DNA from: Bacteroidales bacterium
GTDB lineage: Bacteria; Bacteroidota; Bacteroidia; Bacteroidales; UBA932
Assembly (NCBI GenBank): GCA_017551215.1
Contig: JAFZMA010000194.1
Location: 1 to 17,188, forward strand
Reading direction: 5' to 3'
Length of the DNA: 17,188 nt
Part shown: piece after piece, positions 14,320 through 17,188 of the stretch
Layout: each line of letters begins with the position of its first letter
How positions within the stretch are numbered: the first letter of the stretch is position 1
Program-made: the position numbers and the translations under genes
The notes under the pieces: generated by a model
Databases searched by the model: none
The model's input: only the letters and a program-made list of their open reading frames with translations
Told to the model about the DNA's origin: nothing

Positions 14320-16029
14320 ATGAAAAGAATAATAGAATGTGTGCCCAATTTCTCTGAAGGGCGCAACAGGGAAGTTATCGACAAGATAGTTGCCGCAATC
14401 GCGGCGGTAAAAGGGGTAAAAGTTCTGGATGTGGATCCGGGAGAGGCCACCAACCGTACGGTGGTTACCTTCGTGGGAAGTCCTGAAGACGTTGTGGAGG
14501 CTGCATTCCAGGGAGTTAAGAAGGCTGCGGAACTCATAGACATGAGGGTTCACAAGGGAGCCCATCCCCGTTCAGGAGCTACGGATGTGCTGCCTCTGAT
14601 ACCGGTTTCCGGGATTACTCTAGAGGAATGTGCAGAATTGGCAAGGGCTCTTGCAAAAAGGATCTTTGAAGAGCAGAATATTCCGTGCTACTGCTATGAG
14701 GCTGCCGCTTTCCGTCCGGAGAGAAAGAACCTCGCAGTATGCCGTGCGGGCGAATACGAGGCTCTGCCTGAGAAGGTTACAGACCCGTCCAGGATGCCGG
14801 ACTTCGGCCCTGGGGAATATACAGATGTAGTGGCAAAGAGCGGAGCCATAAACGTTGGCGCACGCAATTTCCTTGTGGCCGTTAACTACAATCTGAATAC
14901 CACTTCCACCCGCAGGGCAATGGCCGTTGCCTTTGACGTAAGGGAAAAGGGTAGGAAGATGCGTGAGGGCGGAAGCCTTACGGGCAAGGTTCTCAAGGAT
15001 GAAAACGGAAACGACCTCTGGCAGCCTGGAACCCTCAAGGGATGCAAGGCTATCGGCTGGTACATAGATGAATACGGCATTGCTCAGGTATCTATGAACA
15101 TTACGGACATAGAGACTACTCCGCTTCACAAGGCCTACGAGGAAGTGTGCCGTGCCGCTGCGGCAAGAGGCCTAAAGGTTACCGGAACAGAGATAGTGGG
15201 CCTTGTTCCTAAGCGTGTGCTTATAGACGCCGGAAAGTTCTATCTGGAAAAGCAGCAGAGGTCCCTCGGTATCTCCGAGGACGAGATACTCAAGATTGCA
15301 GTTAAGAGCATGAGTCTGGACGACCTCAAGCCGTTCAATCCAAAGGAAAAGGTTATCGAATACCTGATGGAAGACCCTAAGGAGATGGCTGTAAAAGAGC
15401 GTCTTGTTAGAATGACATGCAAGGATTTTGCAATTGAGACCGCTTCTGAATCTCCTGCCCCTGGCGGCGGAAGCATTGCCGCTTATATGGGAGCTCTGGG
15501 AGCAGCCCTTTCCACGATGGTTGCCAACCTGTCTTCCCACAAGAGGGGCTGGGATGACCGCTGGAAGGAATTCTCGGACTGGGCGGAAAAGGGTCAGGCC
15601 CTGATGAACGAAATGCTTGCCCTTGTGGATGAAGACACTGCCGCATTCAACAAGATAATGGACGTCTTCTCCATGCCTAAAGGCACTCCGGAGGAGAAGG
15701 AGGCCAGGGCTGCAGCAATGGAGGCTGCAACTCTGTATGCAACGCAAGTGCCTCTGAGAACGCTCAATACAGCTTTCAAGGTGTTTGAAATAGCCTCAGC
15801 GATGGCATCCGAGGGCAACCCGAATTCCGTTTCAGACGCTGGAGTAGGGGCTATCGCCGCAAGAGGTGCGGTTATGGGTGCAAGGCTCAATGTCCACATC
15901 AATGCAGAGGGCCTGAAAGACAGGATGAAGGCAGAAGAGCTCATGAATGAGGCAGACAGGGTTATGGCCATGGCTATCGCTGAGGAAAAGAGAATCCTGG
16001 AGATTGTGGAAAATAAAATTAAGGGATAA
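14320..16029 (+). CDS. ftcD: Bifunctional glutamate formiminotransferase / formiminotetrahydrofolate cyclodeaminase
   Basis: This 569-residue cytoplasmic enzyme carries out the last steps of histidine breakdown: it moves the formimino group of formiminoglutamate to tetrahydrofolate, leaving glutamate, and then deaminates the product to 5,10-methenyl-THF. The formiminotransferase part is about 1-335, beginning IIECVPNFSEGRN (4-16) and with the catalytic-base site His82 in HKGAHPRSGATD, at the same number as in the pig enzyme. A linker (about 335-365) leads to the cyclodeaminase domain (about 365-569), with ESPAPGGGS at 377-385 and a helical remainder ending EEKRILEIVENKIKG. The length fits the mammalian fused form (541). 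I chose the ATG at 14320; a TTG at 14314 would add two residues. It is followed by hutU after 15 bases. The two domains are fused, which favours channelling of the folate between sites. Confidence 0.97.
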   Translation: MKRIIECVPNFSEGRNREVIDKIVAAIAAVKGVKVLDVDPGEATNRTVVTFVGSPEDVVEAAFQGVKKAAELIDMRVHKGAHPRSGATDVLPLIPVSGITLEECAELARALAKRIFEEQNIPCYCYEAAAFRPERKNLAVCRAGEYEALPEKVTDPSRMPDFGPGEYTDVVAKSGAINVGARNFLVAVNYNLNTTSTRRAMAVAFDVREKGRKMREGGSLTGKVLKDENGNDLWQPGTLKGCKAIGWYIDEYGIAQVSMNITDIETTPLHKAYEEVCRAAAARGLKVTGTEIVGLVPKRVLIDAGKFYLEKQQRSLGISEDEILKIAVKSMSLDDLKPFNPKEKVIEYLMEDPKEMAVKERLVRMTCKDFAIETASESPAPGGGSIAAYMGALGAALSTMVANLSSHKRGWDDRWKEFSDWAEKGQALMNEMLALVDEDTAAFNKIMDVFSMPKGTPEEKEARAAAMEAATLYATQVPLRTLNTAFKVFEIASAMASEGNPNSVSDAGVGAIAARGAVMGARLNVHINAEGLKDRMKAEELMNEADRVMAMAIAEEKRILEIVENKIKG

Positions 16030-16044
16030 TAAATACGTAACTAT

Positions 16045-17188
16045 ATGACATTCAAGGAAGAGATACTGGCGGGCATTCCGGCACAACTGCCTGAGCCTAA
16101 GCCGTATGATACATCTATAAACCACGCTCCAAAGCGCAAGGACATCCTCACTCCTCAGCAGAAAAAGCTGGCGCTGAGAAATTCCCTGAGGTATTTCCCA
16201 AAGGAGTTTCACGCCACGCTGGCACCGGAGTTTGCCAAGGAGCTGAAAGATTACGGAAGAATCTATATGTACCGCTTCCGTCCTGATTACAAGATATATG
16301 CAAGGCCTATAGACGAGTATCCTTGCAAGTGCCGTCAGGCAGCCGCCATCATGGCGATGATCCAGAACAACCTGGACGAGAGGGTTGCCCAGCATCCGCA
16401 TGAGCTGATAATCTATGGCGGAAACGGTGCCATTTTCCAGAACTGGGCGCAGTACCGCCTTGCCATGCAGTATCTTGCAACAATGACTGAGGAGCAGACT
16501 TTGAGCATGTACTCTGGCCATCCTATGGGACTTTTCCCGAGCCACAAGGATGCTCCGAGAGTGGTTGTCACCAACGGAATGGTGATTCCAAACTATTCCA
16601 AGCCGGACGACTGGGAGAGATTCAACGCGCTTGGAGTTTCCCAGTACGGGCAGATGACAGCCGGTTCCTATATGTATATCGGTCCTCAGGGAATTGTTCA
16701 CGGAACCACTATCACCGTTATGAATGCCGCGCGTATGCAGCTCAAGAAGAGGGGAATAGAGGGTACGAGGGAGAATATGGCCGGGATGCTCTTCGTTACC
16801 GCCGGGCTTGGCGGAATGAGCGGAGCCCAGCCAAAGGCCGGTAATATTGCGGGCGTTGTGAGTGTTACCGCGGAAATCAATCCTAAGGCTGCCAGAAAGC
16901 GTTTCGACCAGGGCTGGGTGGATGAGCTTCACGAGAATCTGGACGAGCTTATACAGAGAATTAAGAAGGCTACGGAAGGCAGGGAGACCGTTTCCCTGGC
17001 ATACGTGGGCAATATCGTTGACCTCTGGGAAAGGCTTGCAGACGAGGGTATTAAGGTGGATATAGGGTCAGACCAGACATCTTTGCACAATCCTTGGGCA
17101 GGCGGCTATTATCCTGTTGGCTACAGCCTTGAAGAATCGCAGAGGATGATGGCGGAAGAGCCGGAGAGGTTCAAGGAGGCGGTTCAGG
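16045..17188 (+). CDS. hutU: Urocanate hydratase (3' end cut by window edge)
   Basis: I translated this frame from the ATG at 16045; it stays open to the right edge (381 codons). It encodes urocanate hydratase, the NAD+-dependent enzyme that converts urocanate to imidazolone propionate, the second step of histidine degradation. Matches to the family are YGGNGAIFQNW (124-134), YSGHPMGLFPSHKDAPRVVV (158-177), QMTAGSYMYIGPQGIVHGTT (203-222), TAGLGGMSGAQPKAG, and DQTSLHNPWAGGYYP from 343. It is the long variant (about 660-680 residues, as in Bacteroides and mammalian UROC1) judging by the N-terminal 120 residues before YGGNG. The catalytic cysteine region lies beyond the edge. It starts 15 bases after ftcD and is expected to be followed by other hut genes. 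The N-terminal region carries several Lys/Pro-rich turns, normal for this variant. Confidence 0.96.
   Translation, partial: MTFKEEILAGIPAQLPEPKPYDTSINHAPKRKDILTPQQKKLALRNSLRYFPKEFHATLAPEFAKELKDYGRIYMYRFRPDYKIYARPIDEYPCKCRQAAAIMAMIQNNLDERVAQHPHELIIYGGNGAIFQNWAQYRLAMQYLATMTEEQTLSMYSGHPMGLFPSHKDAPRVVVTNGMVIPNYSKPDDWERFNALGVSQYGQMTAGSYMYIGPQGIVHGTTITVMNAARMQLKKRGIEGTRENMAGMLFVTAGLGGMSGAQPKAGNIAGVVSVTAEINPKAARKRFDQGWVDELHENLDELIQRIKKATEGRETVSLAYVGNIVDLWERLADEGIKVDIGSDQTSLHNPWAGGYYPVGYSLEESQRMMAEEPERFKEAVQ

Noticed and set aside
15832..16932. A 366-codon open frame on the minus strand opposite ftcD and hutU
   Set aside because: It spans two confident genes and their 15-base gap on the opposite strand and shows no domain or signal; a shadow frame.
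1..17188. CRISPR arrays, tRNA or rRNA genes, insertion sequences or prophage
   Set aside because: No repeat-spacer pattern, no cloverleaf-like sequence, and no transposase or integrase product was seen on either strand.

Overview
The window looks like ordinary chromosome of a member of the Bacteroidota, most likely order Bacteroidales. The evidence is the family set: a long-form urocanase with fused formiminotransferase-cyclodeaminase, a CarA/CarB pair with Bacteroidetes-style motifs, a C69 dipeptidase, a CD225/DUF2752 pair and an AsmA/DUF748-like protein. Start codons lack clear Shine-Dalgarno sequences, and several gene starts are preceded by the Bacteroidetes -7 promoter motif TAnnTTTG. 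No phage, transposon, CRISPR, rRNA or tRNA signature was seen. Genes are packed tightly and no gene-free stretch exceeds about 105 bases.

Left part (1-9301, all minus strand). Read in the direction of transcription this is an exported C69 dipeptidase, carA, carB, a CaCA-type cation/Ca2+ exchanger, a MarR regulator, an HdrC-like two-cluster ferredoxin protein and an HdrB-like CCG-domain protein cut by the left edge. carA and carB abut exactly (TAAATG) and make carbamoyl phosphate for pyrimidine and arginine synthesis. The MarR-hdrC-hdrB genes are spaced by 1 and 3 bases, so they form one operon with a promoter just before MarR. This is a candidate redox-regulated electron-transfer unit whose remaining partner, probably an HdrA-like flavoprotein, would lie beyond the left edge.

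Middle part (9302-13154). A divergent promoter region separates the C69 gene from a plus-strand trio of envelope genes: an AsmA/DUF748-like membrane-anchored protein, a lipoprotein with a low-complexity linker, and a small exported protein. The trio ends tail-to-tail, with one base between stop codons, against a minus-strand pair: a CD225/dispanin-like two-helix membrane protein and a DUF2752 membrane protein.

Right part (13155-17188, plus strand). A LysO-family exporter sits directly behind a consensus -7 element, possibly giving a leaderless mRNA, and is followed by a probable terminator. Then comes a histidine-degradation operon, ftcD-hutU, with hutU cut by the right edge. Together these would take urocanate to imidazolone propionate and formiminoglutamate to glutamate plus methenyl-THF; hutI and hutH are expected downstream.

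Most of the window is recognisable metabolism. The parts least explained by known families are the degenerate N-terminal cluster site of the HdrB-like protein, the three-gene envelope cluster, the CD225/DUF2752 pair, and the C69 enzyme whose catalytic cysteine is not at the predicted signal-peptidase site.
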